DNA of 64,000 bases, taken from assembly GCA_964471915.1 (NCBI GenBank), contig CAYYID010000015.1:35994-99993 (forward strand), written 5' to 3'. Source of the stretch: JAIEPW01 sp964471915. GTDB taxonomy: Bacteria > Acidobacteriota > Terriglobia > Bryobacterales > Bryobacteraceae. The position numbers were made by a program, and so were the translations under genes. The notes under the pieces were generated by a model. The model worked only from the letters and a program-made list of their open reading frames with translations. It was not told the origin of the DNA and searched no databases. Below are positions 17,815 through 28,384 of this stretch, piece by piece. Each line of letters opens with the position of its first letter. Positions within the stretch are counted from its first letter, which is position 1.

Positions 17815-18687
17815 TCAACTCCGGGTGATCCCGATCCGCTTGCCCAGGTCCCCCGGCATCTTTCGTTCCCACTTCTCGAGCAGGTCACCGGGCAGATTGT
17901 TCGCCCCGCCCGCGGCGGTCCACCCGCCGTCCACCGCCAGCACTTGGCCTGTCACAAAGCTCGACGCGTCCGACGCCAGGTAGATCAGCGCCCCGGAGAG
18001 TTCCTCCGGCCGGCCCGGACGCCCCAGCGCCGCGTTCCCCGAAACCCACTGCTCGAACGACGGCGCGCGCAGCAGGCTGCTCGTCATCTCGCTCGGAAAA
18101 TAGCCTGGCGCGATCGCGTTCACCCGCACCCCGCGGTCGCCCCAGCTCACCGCCAGGTTTTGTGTCAGACCCACCACCGCGAACTTCGACGCTTGGTATG
18201 CCGGACCGTGGTTCGGCATGCCCGTAACCCCGCAAATCGACGAAATGTTGATGATCGACCCGCCGCGCCCGTCCGCCAGCATCCGGCTGCCCACCGCGCG
18301 CGAAAGATACCACACGCCCAGCAGGTTCACCTGGATGGTCTTCGCGAACGCGTCGTTCGGAATTCGCTCCGGGACGCCCATCTCCGCCACTCCGGCGTTG
18401 TTCACCAGGATGTCGATCCGCCCCGCCCGTTCCCACTGCGCGGCCACCAGCGCTTCCACCTGCTCCGGATCCGCCACGTCGCACGCCGCCACCGTCGCGT
18501 TGCCGCCGGATGCGCGAATCTTCCGCGCCGCTTCCTCCAACTTCTCGGCGGAACGCGCCGTCAGGATCACCGCCGCGCCCGCGCCCGCCAGCGCCTCCGC
18601 GAACGTCACCCCCAATCCATACGACGCGCCGGTCACCAGCGCGGTCTTCCCCGTCAGATCGAATAGCTTCAGGCTCGGCAGCGTCAC
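17815..18687 (-). CDS. Short-chain dehydrogenase/reductase
   Basis: A 290-residue classical SDR. TGASYGLGVTFAEALAG is the cofactor-binding TGxxxGxG, LVNNAGVAEMG the NNAG motif, and YQASKFAVVGLTQNLA the catalytic YxxxK. The C-terminus SSFVTGQVLAVDGGW is standard. Probably NAD(P)-dependent; substrate not deducible. Translation begins at GTG 18687, only 7 nt after a TATCCT hexamer on the minus strand. It is divergent from the PqaA-like gene, with 26 nt between the start codons. Confidence 0.92.
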   Translation of the reverse strand: MTLPSLKLFDLTGKTALVTGASYGLGVTFAEALAGAGAAVILTARSAEKLEEAARKIRASGGNATVAACDVADPEQVEALVAAQWERAGRIDILVNNAGVAEMGVPERIPNDAFAKTIQVNLLGVWYLSRAVGSRMLADGRGGSIINISSICGVTGMPNHGPAYQASKFAVVGLTQNLAVSWGDRGVRVNAIAPGYFPSEMTSSLLRAPSFEQWVSGNAALGRPGRPEELSGALIYLASDASSFVTGQVLAVDGGWTAAGGANNLPGDLLEKWERKMPGDLGKRIGITRS

Positions 18688-18694
18688 GCCCGGC

Positions 18695-18704
18695 AGGATA
18701 TCAT
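18695..18704. promoter_or_regulatory. Overlapping divergent -10 elements (SDR / PqaA-like)
   Basis: On the minus strand TATCCT (18700-18695) lies 7 nt before the SDR GTG. On the plus strand TATCAT (18699-18704) lies 9 nt before the PqaA-like ATG. The two hexamers share two bases, so the promoters face away from each other and cannot both be occupied. Both messages would be leaderless or nearly so. Confidence 0.4.
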
Positions 18705-18713
18705 GTGACGGAT

Positions 18714-20117
18714 ATGCGACTACTGGGATTGCTCTCCATTCCGCTGCTGCTCGCCGCGCAAGGCGAAAAGATCACCGCGCTCGACCGCTACGTCAAAGCG
18801 CCCGACGCCGCCTACAAGTGGTCCGTCGCCGCCTCCTACCCCGGCCAGGGCTACACCACCTTCGTCGTCGACATGACTTCGCAGAACTGGATCACCCCCG
18901 TCAAAGCCGACCGCAGCGAATGGAAGCACTGGCTGATCGTCGTGAAGCCCGAGAAGGTCAAGCACGACGTCGCGTTCCTTTACATCAGCGGCGGCAGCAA
19001 CCGCGATCCGTTGCCCGAAGAGAAGCGGATTGATCCCGCGCTCATCGAGCGTGCCCTGGCCACCGGCACCGTCGCCGCCGAGCTGCGCATGATCCCTAAC
19101 CAGCCCATCAACTTCCCCGACCAGGGCGAACGCTTCCAGGCCCGCGGCGGCATGTTCGAGGACGAGTTCATCGCCTACACCTGGGACAAGTTCCTCAAGA
19201 CGCAGGCCGACATCTGGCCCGCCCGCCTGCCCATGACCAAGGCCAGCGTCCGCGCCATGGACACCATCTCCGCGCTGATGGCCTCCGACCAGGGCGGCAA
19301 TTACAAGGTCGAAAAATTCTTCGTCTCCGGCGGCTCCAAGCGCGGCTGGACCACCTGGACCACCGCCGCCGTCGACCCCCGGGTGATCGGCATCTCGCCC
19401 ATCGTCATCGACCTGCTCAACATCGAGCCGTCCTTCGTCCACCACTGGCGCGCCTACGGCTTCTGGGCCCCCGCCGTCAAGGACTACGAGAACAAGGACA
19501 TCATGAGCTGGCGCAAGTCCCCCGAGTACACCGCCCTCATGAAAATCGTCGAGCCCTTCGAGTACCGCAACCGCCTAAACATGCCGAAATACATCGTCAA
19601 CTCGGCCGGCGACCAGTTCTTCCTGCCCGACTCCTCGCAGTTCTACTTCGACGACCTCAAGGGCGAGAAGTACCTGCGCTACGTTCCGAACTCCGACCAC
19701 TCCCTGCGCGGCACCGACGCCCGCGAGAGCATCGTCGCCTACTATGACGCCCTGCTCCGCAATGAGCCGCGCCCCAAGTTCTCCTGGAAGTTCGAAGAGG
19801 ACGCCATCCGCGTCACCAGTGAAACCAAGCCCTCCGCCGTGAAAGTCTGGCAGGCAACGAACCCCGACGCCCGCGACTTCCGCATGGAAAAGATCGGCAA
19901 AGTCTACGTCGCCGCCGACCTCACCGAGACCGCGCCCGGCGTCTATGTCGCCAAGGTCCCGAAACCCGCCAAGGGCTGGACCGCCTACCTCGTCGAACTC
20001 ACCTACCCGAGCGGCGGCAAGTATCCTTTCAAGTTCACGACCCCCGTGCGCGTAACGCCGGACGTGTACCCGTTCCCGGAGCCGAAGATGGGCCGCTCGA
20101 CGCCCGCGGCGCCTTAA
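18714..20117 (+). CDS. PhoPQ-activated pathogenicity-related (PqaA-type) secreted protein
   Basis: A 467-residue alpha/beta-hydrolase-like protein of the PhoPQ_related family. A signal peptide (MRLLGLLSIPLLLAAQG) opens the protein. The core contains FFVSGGSKRGWTTWTTAAVD, a nucleophile-elbow-like GGSKRG, and YIVNSAGDQFFLPDSSQFY. The frame is open further upstream, but the signal peptide and the -10 hexamer support 18714. In Salmonella and Dictyostelium homologues the biochemical role is unresolved. Its stop codon overlaps the convergent SnoaL-like gene by 4 bp. Confidence 0.85.
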   Translation: MRLLGLLSIPLLLAAQGEKITALDRYVKAPDAAYKWSVAASYPGQGYTTFVVDMTSQNWITPVKADRSEWKHWLIVVKPEKVKHDVAFLYISGGSNRDPLPEEKRIDPALIERALATGTVAAELRMIPNQPINFPDQGERFQARGGMFEDEFIAYTWDKFLKTQADIWPARLPMTKASVRAMDTISALMASDQGGNYKVEKFFVSGGSKRGWTTWTTAAVDPRVIGISPIVIDLLNIEPSFVHHWRAYGFWAPAVKDYENKDIMSWRKSPEYTALMKIVEPFEYRNRLNMPKYIVNSAGDQFFLPDSSQFYFDDLKGEKYLRYVPNSDHSLRGTDARESIVAYYDALLRNEPRPKFSWKFEEDAIRVTSETKPSAVKVWQATNPDARDFRMEKIGKVYVAADLTETAPGVYVAKVPKPAKGWTAYLVELTYPSGGKYPFKFTTPVRVTPDVYPFPEPKMGRSTPAAP

Positions 20118-20488
20118 GCCGCGAACGGATTGTCGATCACATACCGCCACCCGCCGTCCGCGCCCCGGCGCGCGACCTCGGACGTCTGCCCCCCGCTCCG
20201 GATCGGCGCGCCGTCGCGCCCCGTCCCGCTCATCGACCACTTCGAGGAGAGCATCGCGAGGTCGCCCTGTTCGAGCGAGTACACCACGCCTTCGAACGTC
20301 ATCGTCAGCTTCGCCGCCACCATCGCCTGCATCGCCTTCCGGATCTCGGCGTGCCCGCGCGCGATCCGTCCCGGCGCGGAAACCAGCACCGCGTCCGGCT
20401 CATACAGCGACACCAGACCGTCTACGTCCCCGGCGTTGAAGTACGTACCGAAGGCTTTCTGCAGTTCTTCGAGTTGGGTAACGGGCAT
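20114..20488 (-). CDS. SnoaL-like / DUF4440 nuclear-transport-factor-2 fold protein
   Basis: A 124-residue single-domain protein. FGTYFNAGDVDGLVSLYEPDAVLV and the later GRIARGHAEIRKAMQAMV are characteristic of the NTF2/SnoaL-like cone fold. Members bind small hydrophobic ligands or act as isomerases or cyclases; no specific function can be assigned. It converges on the PqaA-like gene with overlapping stop codons and lies 15 nt after the next minus-strand gene (20504-20929), probably in the same operon. Confidence 0.85.
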   Translation of the reverse strand: MPVTQLEELQKAFGTYFNAGDVDGLVSLYEPDAVLVSAPGRIARGHAEIRKAMQAMVAAKLTMTFEGVVYSLEQGDLAMLSSKWSMSGTGRDGAPIRSGGQTSEVARRGADGGWRYVIDNPFAA

Positions 20489-20503
20489 GACTCGGGAAGT
20501 GTA

Positions 20504-20929
20504 CTACGCCGCGGGCTTCCCGGCGAGCCCGCTCGTCTTGCCGAACGCCTGCCGGACCGCGGGCGTCCACAGGTACACCAGAATCACCACCGGTATCGCC
20601 GTGAACTTCACCAGATCCCACCAGCCGTCGCCGCGGAACAGATAGCTCCCCAGCCCTCCCAGCAGGCTCAGCGTCACGCTCCAGATCCCCAGCGTCCACG
20701 CCCAGCTCCGCAGCCGGAACGCCCCGTACGCCAGCACCAGGCTGAACAGCGGTCCGATCAGCTTGAACAGGCCCACCACCAGGCCGATCACGCCGAGCGC
20801 TTGGTTGTCGAAGTAACTGCTCGCCAGTTTGGCCGCGCCCAGCAGCAGCACCGGCCACACCAGCCCGAACACGCCCTGCGCCAGGGCCAGCCACGCCAGA
20901 ATCGTCACGCCGAGAGGTCGTTTCGTCAT
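20504..20929 (-). CDS. Small membrane protein, four predicted helices
   Basis: A 141-residue integral membrane protein starting MTKRPLGVTILAWLALAQGV. Hydrophobic stretches: VTILAWLALAQGVFGLVW, LGVIGLVVGLFKLIGPLF, LRSWAWTLGIWSVTLSLLGG and LVKFTAIPVVILVYLW. It resembles uncharacterised DUF2127/DUF4149-like small proteins, but I cannot name the family with confidence. It starts 7 nt after the metalloprotease stop codon, so it is in the same minus-strand operon. Confidence 0.7.
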   Translation of the reverse strand: MTKRPLGVTILAWLALAQGVFGLVWPVLLLGAAKLASSYFDNQALGVIGLVVGLFKLIGPLFSLVLAYGAFRLRSWAWTLGIWSVTLSLLGGLGSYLFRGDGWWDLVKFTAIPVVILVYLWTPAVRQAFGKTSGLAGKPAA

Positions 20930-20936
20930 AAGCGGA

Positions 20937-23336
<2,400 letters not shown>

Positions 23337-23348
23337 GTCAGGTTGGAA

Positions 23349-23425
23349 GCTATCGTAGCGCAGGAGAACCTTCCCGGCCAGCGCCCGCCACGTTGCACCT
23401 CTCCGGGACCGGCTCGCTATCATAG
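23349..23425. promoter_or_regulatory. Divergent promoter region with a repeated GCTATC(G/A)TAG
   Basis: The 95-nt gap between the divergent metalloprotease and DUF5060 genes holds two 10-bp direct repeats differing at one base, GCTATCGTAG (23349-23358) and GCTATCATAG (23416-23425). The second contains TATCAT (23418-23423), 8 nt before the DUF5060 start codon. The complement of the first contains TACGAT, a possible -10 for the metalloprotease. Confidence 0.35.
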
Positions 23426-23431
23426 GGACCG

Positions 23432-25150
23432 ATGCGGGCTTGGATTCTTCTTGCCGCTTGCGTGGCGGCGCGAGCACAGTCTGGCTGCGGCGCGGCGGCC
23501 GTCTGGTCGCCCTGCGACATGGTGTTCGAACTCGACGCAGCCGAGGCGCGGGAGCACCCCCAGCCCTGGGACACCGTCGAGATCCGCGCCGAGGTTCGCT
23601 CCCCGGACTTCAAGACCTATCTCATCTACGCCTTCGCCGACTCCCCCCGCCGCCTGGTGTTGCGCGTCACCCCCACCATGCCCGGCGAGTGGACCTTCCG
23701 CCTCACCAGCAACCTCAAGCGCCTCAGCAACGCCCAGGGCCAGTTCAACGCCACTGCCTCCGAGGACCCCGGCTTCATTTCTCCCGCCAACGTCCACAAC
23801 TGGAAGACCGCCAACAACAAGCCCCACCTCTGGATCGGCGAGAAGATCGGCGCCTTCACCGAGGGCGACCGCGCCGCCTTCGAGCGCTGGGCCGACGCCC
23901 GCGCCGCCGCCAGGTACACCCACGTCGCCGGCGTCGTGGAACCGAAGGCCATCGCCTGGCCGCCGAACTTCGCCCACTACCAGGAACTCGACCACCGGCT
24001 CGCGTTCCTCAATGCCCGCGGCATCGTCGCCGACCTCATCCTCGCGCCCGGCGGCAACGCCCTCGCCGATTGGCTGCCCAAGTGGCAGGAACGCGAGCGG
24101 CACCTCCGCTACCTCGTCTCCCGCTACGCCTCCTACAACATCACCTGGCAGGGCGTCGAGAACTTCGAGGAATACCGCGAGGGCCGCCCCCTGCTCAAGG
24201 AAATCGGAGAGCTGCTCAAGAAACTCGATCCCTACCTGCACCCCCGCTCCACGCACGCCAAGGTCACCAGCGCACCCCTCGCCGGCGACGGCTGGATGGA
24301 CTACCGCGTCTATGGCACCCTCGAGCCCGCGGTCGGCCGCATCGAGCACCAGCTCTATGCCACTCCCGCCGTTTACGAAGGGGCAGGGAAGGACCACAAA
24401 GCGCTTTGGAGCGCAATGCTCAACGGCCAGTACCCCGCGCCCGCCGGCGTCGATCCCGAAGCCGCCAAGCGCTGGGCCGAGTTCCTCGAGAAAACCCGTT
24501 ACTGGGAACTTGAGCCCTGGTTCGAAGTCGACGGCGGCCGCGCCATCGCCCTCGAGCGCGTCGCTCCCGACGAGCGCGACGGCGTCGAATACATCCTTTT
24601 CGTCGACAACCCCGGACCCGTCGAAGTCGGCGTCGCCCGCCACGGCTACGACGTCCGCTGGTACGCCCCCGCCACCGGCGAAATCGTGCCCGTAAAGGAC
24701 TGGAAAGGCGAGCGCTTCACGGGTGAGCCGCCCAACCGCACTACCGACTGGGTGCTGCACCTGTCGCGCGACAAGCACAAGGAAAGCCTCAAGTCCTACA
24801 AATTCGAATCGCGCCGCATCCTGCAGCAGGACGCCGAAAACGCCCCCAAAATGCTTCCCTACGACATCGCCTCGCCCGGCGACGCGATGCCGCTGAGCGT
24901 CCCCGTGCCGTTCGAGGTCAAAATGCGCCGTGAGACCCGCGCCACCCGCACCATGCTCTTCCTCTGGCAGGGAGAAGTAGTCCTCGACGGCCAGGGCTAC
25001 CGCGTCCTCTCCACCGAGCGCAGCGCCCAGGTGAAGGTCCCGCCCGAACTGGTCCGCAAGTCGCCCGCCGTCCTGAGTCTCCGGCTGTATGGACTGAACG
25101 CTTACGGCAAACTCTACGTCGTGGACAAGGTGGTCCGGCTGACCCCGTGA
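23432..25150 (+). CDS. Secreted DUF5060-domain glycoside-hydrolase-like protein
   Basis: A 572-residue exported protein (signal MRAWILLAACVAARAQSG). The N-terminal beta-sandwich is DUF5060 (MVFELDAAEAREHPQPWDTV; MPGEWTFRLTSNLKRLSNAQ). The middle resembles a degenerate TIM barrel (YNITWQGVENFEEYREGRPL) as in the DUF4038/apiosidase group. The C-terminus is beta-rich. The usual catalytic acids cannot be assigned with confidence. Likely carbohydrate binding or hydrolysis outside the cell. Its last 4 bases overlap the tsaB start. Confidence 0.8.
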   Translation: MRAWILLAACVAARAQSGCGAAAVWSPCDMVFELDAAEAREHPQPWDTVEIRAEVRSPDFKTYLIYAFADSPRRLVLRVTPTMPGEWTFRLTSNLKRLSNAQGQFNATASEDPGFISPANVHNWKTANNKPHLWIGEKIGAFTEGDRAAFERWADARAAARYTHVAGVVEPKAIAWPPNFAHYQELDHRLAFLNARGIVADLILAPGGNALADWLPKWQERERHLRYLVSRYASYNITWQGVENFEEYREGRPLLKEIGELLKKLDPYLHPRSTHAKVTSAPLAGDGWMDYRVYGTLEPAVGRIEHQLYATPAVYEGAGKDHKALWSAMLNGQYPAPAGVDPEAAKRWAEFLEKTRYWELEPWFEVDGGRAIALERVAPDERDGVEYILFVDNPGPVEVGVARHGYDVRWYAPATGEIVPVKDWKGERFTGEPPNRTTDWVLHLSRDKHKESLKSYKFESRRILQQDAENAPKMLPYDIASPGDAMPLSVPVPFEVKMRRETRATRTMLFLWQGEVVLDGQGYRVLSTERSAQVKVPPELVRKSPAVLSLRLYGLNAYGKLYVVDKVVRLTP

Positions 25151-25776
25151 TCCTGCTCGCCTTCGATACCAGTTCCGAACACGGCAGCCTCGCCCTCTTT
25201 CGCGACGGCCTCCTGCTCGAGGAGCGCGCCGTGGACGCGCCCGACGGTTTCGGCCATGTCCTGTTCGGGGAAATCGAGGCGCTGCTGGCCCGCCATGGCA
25301 TCGCCCTGCGCCAGTTGAACCGAATCGCGGCGGCTTCTGGCCCCGGGTCGTTCACCGGGATCCGCGTCGGGCTCACCGCCGCCAAGGCGCTCGCCGAGGC
25401 CCTCGGATGCCAGGTGGCCGCCGTTTCCACCTTGCAGGCGCTGGCGAGCTTTGGATCCGCCGCCCGCCGCGCCGCCGTCCTCGACGCCCGGCGCGGCGAG
25501 GTCTACGCAGGTCTTTTCGGACCCTCCCTGGAGCCGCTGGCGGCCGAATCAGTAGGTCCGCTGACGGCTCTCGAAGCCGCTCTCGCCCCGGATGTCGAAA
25601 TCGTGACGCCCGATCCCACCCTGCTTCCCGGCCGCCGGGTAACCACCGCCTCGCGCTCCCTGGCCGCCGCCATCGGCCGCCTCGGCCAATCCTCGGAACC
25701 TATGGATCCCGCAGGACTTGACGCAAATTACGTGCGCAAGTCCGACGCCGAGCTGTTCTGGAAAGAACCCCTCTGA
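25147..25776 (+). CDS. tsaB: tRNA N6-threonylcarbamoyladenosine protein TsaB
   Basis: A 209-residue ASKHA-fold protein that scaffolds TsaD/TsaE to make t6A37 on ANN-decoding tRNAs. MILLAFDTSSEHGSLALF is the family N-terminus, IAAASGPGSFTGIRVGLTAAKALAE the hallmark GPGSFTG loop, and AVLDARRGEVYAGLF the next motif. Translation starts at GTG, overlapping the preceding gene's stop by 4 bp (GTGA), an odd coupling of a housekeeping gene to a secreted carbohydrate-active protein. tsaD and tsaE are not in the window. Confidence 0.95.
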   Translation: MILLAFDTSSEHGSLALFRDGLLLEERAVDAPDGFGHVLFGEIEALLARHGIALRQLNRIAAASGPGSFTGIRVGLTAAKALAEALGCQVAAVSTLQALASFGSAARRAAVLDARRGEVYAGLFGPSLEPLAAESVGPLTALEAALAPDVEIVTPDPTLLPGRRVTTASRSLAAAIGRLGQSSEPMDPAGLDANYVRKSDAELFWKEPL

Positions 25777-25929
25777 CAGGTTCCGGTGTGCTACCGTAAT
25801 GAAGTAAGGTACTGGTCCGGGTTCCCGGCGAAAGACCGTCCGGGAGACCGCAGGTGACGTGTTGTCTGCGGACGCCCGGCGTATCTCATTGTCAGATTCA
25901 TAGATAAGGCGGTTGCTCAAAGGCACCTG
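25777..25929 (+). promoter_or_regulatory. Structured leader upstream of pyrimidine phosphorylase
   Basis: This 153-nt gap holds strong self-complementarity. CCGGG (25840-25844) pairs with CCCGG (25875-25879), enclosing CCGCAG (25848-25853) paired with CTGCGG (25866-25871), with a symmetric 3x3 internal loop and a 12-nt apical loop. A second CCGGG/CCCGG pair at 25817-25821/25824-25828 can compete for the same partners. It could be a regulatory leader or attenuator; I match no known riboswitch class. Confidence 0.35.
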
Positions 25930-27234
25930 ATGCGCACAGTCGACCTGATCAAACGGAAACGTGACGGCGAGGAATTGTCCGCCGAAGAGATCGCATTTCT
26001 GGTGGAAGGCTACACCGCTGGCTCCATTCCCGATTACCAGATGGCCCCGTTCTTGATGGCCACGTTTTACTCCGGCATGTCGGACCGCGAAGTCAGCGCG
26101 TTGACCGATTCCATGATCCGGTCCGGTGAGACCATTGACTTGTCGGGGATCCCGGGCGTCAAAGTCGACAAGCATTCCACTGGCGGCGTCGGCGACAAGA
26201 CCAGCCTGATTTCCGCGCCCATCGCGGCCGCCGCGGGCGTGCCCGTGCCCATGATGTCGGGTCGCGGCCTCGGTCACACCGGGGGAACGCTCGACAAGCT
26301 CGAATCCATTCCCGGTTTCCGTACCGACCTTTCGGTCGATGAACTGAAGGCACAGGTCGCCAAACTGAACCTCGCGTTCATCGGGCAGTCGCCGCAGGTG
26401 GCGCCCGCCGATGGCAAGCTCTACTCTTTGCGCGACGCGACGGCCACCGTCGAGTCGATTCCGCTGATTGCGTCTTCCATCATGTCGAAGAAGATCGCCG
26501 AGGGCGTGGATGCCATGGTGCTCGACGTCAAGGTCGGCTCCGGCGCCTTCATCAAGCGGCAGGTGGATGCGCGGCGTCTCGCGCAGATGATGGTCGGCAT
26601 CGGCCGCCGCGTGGACAAGCGCGTCCAGGCCCTGATCACCGACATGAACCAGCCGCTCGGCTATGCCGTCGGCAACGCCCTCGAAGTCATGGAAGTTTCG
26701 CAGACGCTGCAGAACGCCGGTCCCGCGGACCTTACGCGCCTGTCGCTGGAACTCGCCGCGCGCATGATCTTCCTCGGTAAGCTCACCAAGACCCTCGACG
26801 AAGCCCGCGAACTGGCGCAGAAGAAGCTGCTGGACGGCTCCGCCTACCGCCGCTTCAAGGAAGTGATTCAGGCCCAGGGCGGCAACCCGCAGGTGCTCGA
26901 CCGCTTCGAAATGCTGCCCAACGCCACCGGCGCGCGCGAAGTCACCACCACGCGCGGCGGCTACGTTTCGGCCGTCGACGCCGAGTCCGTCGGCCGTGCC
27001 GCCATGATGATCGGCGCCGGCCGCGACACCAAGGAAGACGCCATCGATCCTGCCGTGGGCGTGATCCTCGAGGTCAAGGTCGGCCAGAAGGTCGATCCCG
27101 GCGCGGTGCTCTGCCGCCTCTACTACACCGGCGAAGAGCGCGTCGAGGAAGCCGCCGAAGTCTGCGAAGACGCCTTCCGGATCTCGAACAACGCTCCCGA
27201 GGAGCGCGAGCTCATTCTCGAAGTCGTGGGGTAG
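25930..27234 (+). CDS. Pyrimidine-nucleoside / thymidine phosphorylase
   Basis: A 434-residue cytosolic enzyme that phosphorolyses thymidine, uridine or deoxyuridine to base and (deoxy)ribose-1-phosphate for salvage. Signature SGRGLGHTGGTLDKLESIPG near residue 110; the N-terminal helical domain begins MRTVDLIKRKRDGEELSAEE. KHSTGGVGDKTSL supplies the phosphate-binding loop. Length matches Pdp/DeoA (430-440). The choice between thymidine-specific DeoA and broad Pdp is uncertain, so no symbol is given. Confidence 0.95.
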   Translation: MRTVDLIKRKRDGEELSAEEIAFLVEGYTAGSIPDYQMAPFLMATFYSGMSDREVSALTDSMIRSGETIDLSGIPGVKVDKHSTGGVGDKTSLISAPIAAAAGVPVPMMSGRGLGHTGGTLDKLESIPGFRTDLSVDELKAQVAKLNLAFIGQSPQVAPADGKLYSLRDATATVESIPLIASSIMSKKIAEGVDAMVLDVKVGSGAFIKRQVDARRLAQMMVGIGRRVDKRVQALITDMNQPLGYAVGNALEVMEVSQTLQNAGPADLTRLSLELAARMIFLGKLTKTLDEARELAQKKLLDGSAYRRFKEVIQAQGGNPQVLDRFEMLPNATGAREVTTTRGGYVSAVDAESVGRAAMMIGAGRDTKEDAIDPAVGVILEVKVGQKVDPGAVLCRLYYTGEERVEEAAEVCEDAFRISNNAPEERELILEVVG

Positions 27235-27237
27235 ATA

Positions 27238-27274
27238 GTTGACAAAGTCAACTAATTTAGTTGACTTTGTCAAC
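27238..27274. repeat. 37-bp nested double dyad (tandem operator-like palindromes)
   Basis: A perfect 18+1+18 inverted repeat begins 3 nt after the phosphorylase stop codon. Each arm is itself a palindrome: GTTGACAAAGTCAAC (27238-27252) and GTTGACTTTGTCAAC (27260-27274). The dyad centres are 22 bp apart, two helical turns. The element is AT-rich against a GC-rich background. The following 231 nt to the AraC gene contain no convincing gene. It may be a tandem binding site for a dimeric regulator or a bidirectional terminator-like hairpin. Confidence 0.7.
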
Positions 27275-27505
27275 CATTCGCCTCTCCACGGCACATACCA
27301 ATTCGCGCAACTGACAGTCCTCCATCCGTTCGGTCGAAGGCCCGGCGGGTGCGAGCACGATGGTGATCCGTTCCCTCTAACCCCCGGATCAAGTCACCTG
27401 GCGGGAAACGGGAGTTCGAAGTCTTCGGCGAAGATCGCGGAGATCAGCTAAGCTCACTATCTGCAAGCAGTTATTGCGAATACTGCGCCTCCGGGGTGAG
27501 AGCGA

Positions 27506-28384
27506 TTGGCGGCCACGCCAGCGCGTGCTAGCCTGGGCCGAACCACCGTGGCGGCCATCACGCAGCACGATCTCAAACCGGTGACCTACGGGAGCCCAAG
27601 CTTCCGGAGAGCCCGGTTTCGAGGCTTCGACGTCACCGACATCCGGTTCGCCGCAGGACTGGTGCTGGAACCGCACACTCACGACCGGACCGTGTTCGCG
27701 GTGACCATGGAGGGCGCCTGGGACTCCGTCATGCTGGGTCGACCGCGGGACTGCCGGCCGGGCTTGGTGCTCACGGAACCCGCCGGCGAGCGCCACGCGA
27801 ATCACTTTGGGGCGGCCGGCGCCCGCGTTCTGATCATCCAGGCGGATCCCACTGACGATGACCGGCTGCGTCCCTGCGCGAGGCTCCTGACCGGTATCCA
27901 CGTCCTGCCGCAGCAGGAAGTAACCTCGCTCGCGCGCCGCGTAGCCGCGGAACTCGCGGACCCGGATCCGTTCGCGGCCCTCGCCGTCGAAAGCGCCGCG
28001 CTCGAGATGTTCCTGCTTGCGGCACGCGCTGAGACTCGCACGCACCGGCAACCCCCGGCATGGGTGCGCTGCGCCCGGGACTTGGCGCACGATTGCTTCC
28101 GGACCGACTGGTCGCTCGACGCCTTCGCCGCGGTCCTCGCCGTCCACCCGGCGCACCTGTCGCGAGCGTTTCGACGGGAATACGGAGTGACTCTGGGCGA
28201 CTACATCCGGCGCCTGCGCCTGGAGTGGGCCGCCCAGCGCCTCTCCGCATCGAGCGAACCGATTTCCCGCATCGCGGTGGAGGCAGGCTTCGCGGACCAA
28301 AGTCACTTCACCCGAGCGTTTACGAAGTTCGCCCGCGTGACTCCGGGAGCGTACCGCCGGTCGAGGCGTGCGCGGCGGGACTAG
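27506..28384 (+). CDS. AraC family transcriptional regulator
   Basis: About 292 residues from TTG 27506 (GTG 27548 is an alternative that keeps the whole conserved region). The N-terminal cupin-like sensor runs FAAGLVLEPHTHDRTVFAVT to FGAAGARVLIIQA. The C-terminal double HTH reads WSLDAFAAVLAVHPAHLSRA, then ISRIAVEAGFADQSHFTRAF and KFARVTPGAYRRS. The ligand is unknown. It converges on the secreted protein gene at 28381 with a 4-bp overlap. The double dyad lies ~230 nt upstream. Confidence 0.88.
   Translation: MAATPARASLGRTTVAAITQHDLKPVTYGSPSFRRARFRGFDVTDIRFAAGLVLEPHTHDRTVFAVTMEGAWDSVMLGRPRDCRPGLVLTEPAGERHANHFGAAGARVLIIQADPTDDDRLRPCARLLTGIHVLPQQEVTSLARRVAAELADPDPFAALAVESAALEMFLLAARAETRTHRQPPAWVRCARDLAHDCFRTDWSLDAFAAVLAVHPAHLSRAFRREYGVTLGDYIRRLRLEWAAQRLSASSEPISRIAVEAGFADQSHFTRAFTKFARVTPGAYRRSRRARRD

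Noticed and set aside
16812..18666. Long plus-strand frames opposite kdsD and the SDR gene
   Set aside because: Arg/Pro/His-rich shadow translations typical of GC-rich antisense; both minus-strand genes are complete.
25817..25880. Resemblance of the phosphorylase leader to a ribosomal L10 leader (GAAAGACCG...CCGCAGG...CTGCGG)
   Set aside because: The downstream gene is not rplJ and the conserved 3' half of an L10 leader is not present; kept only as an unassigned structured leader.
25549..27294. A 581-codon minus-strand frame opposite the pyrimidine phosphorylase
   Set aside because: Antisense shadow; the plus strand carries a complete, well-conserved enzyme.
27242..27361. About 40 minus-strand codons (ITIVLAPAGPSTERMEDCQL...) reminiscent of a MarR C-terminus
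   Set aside because: No start, no DNA-binding helix and only faint similarity; too weak to call a pseudogene.
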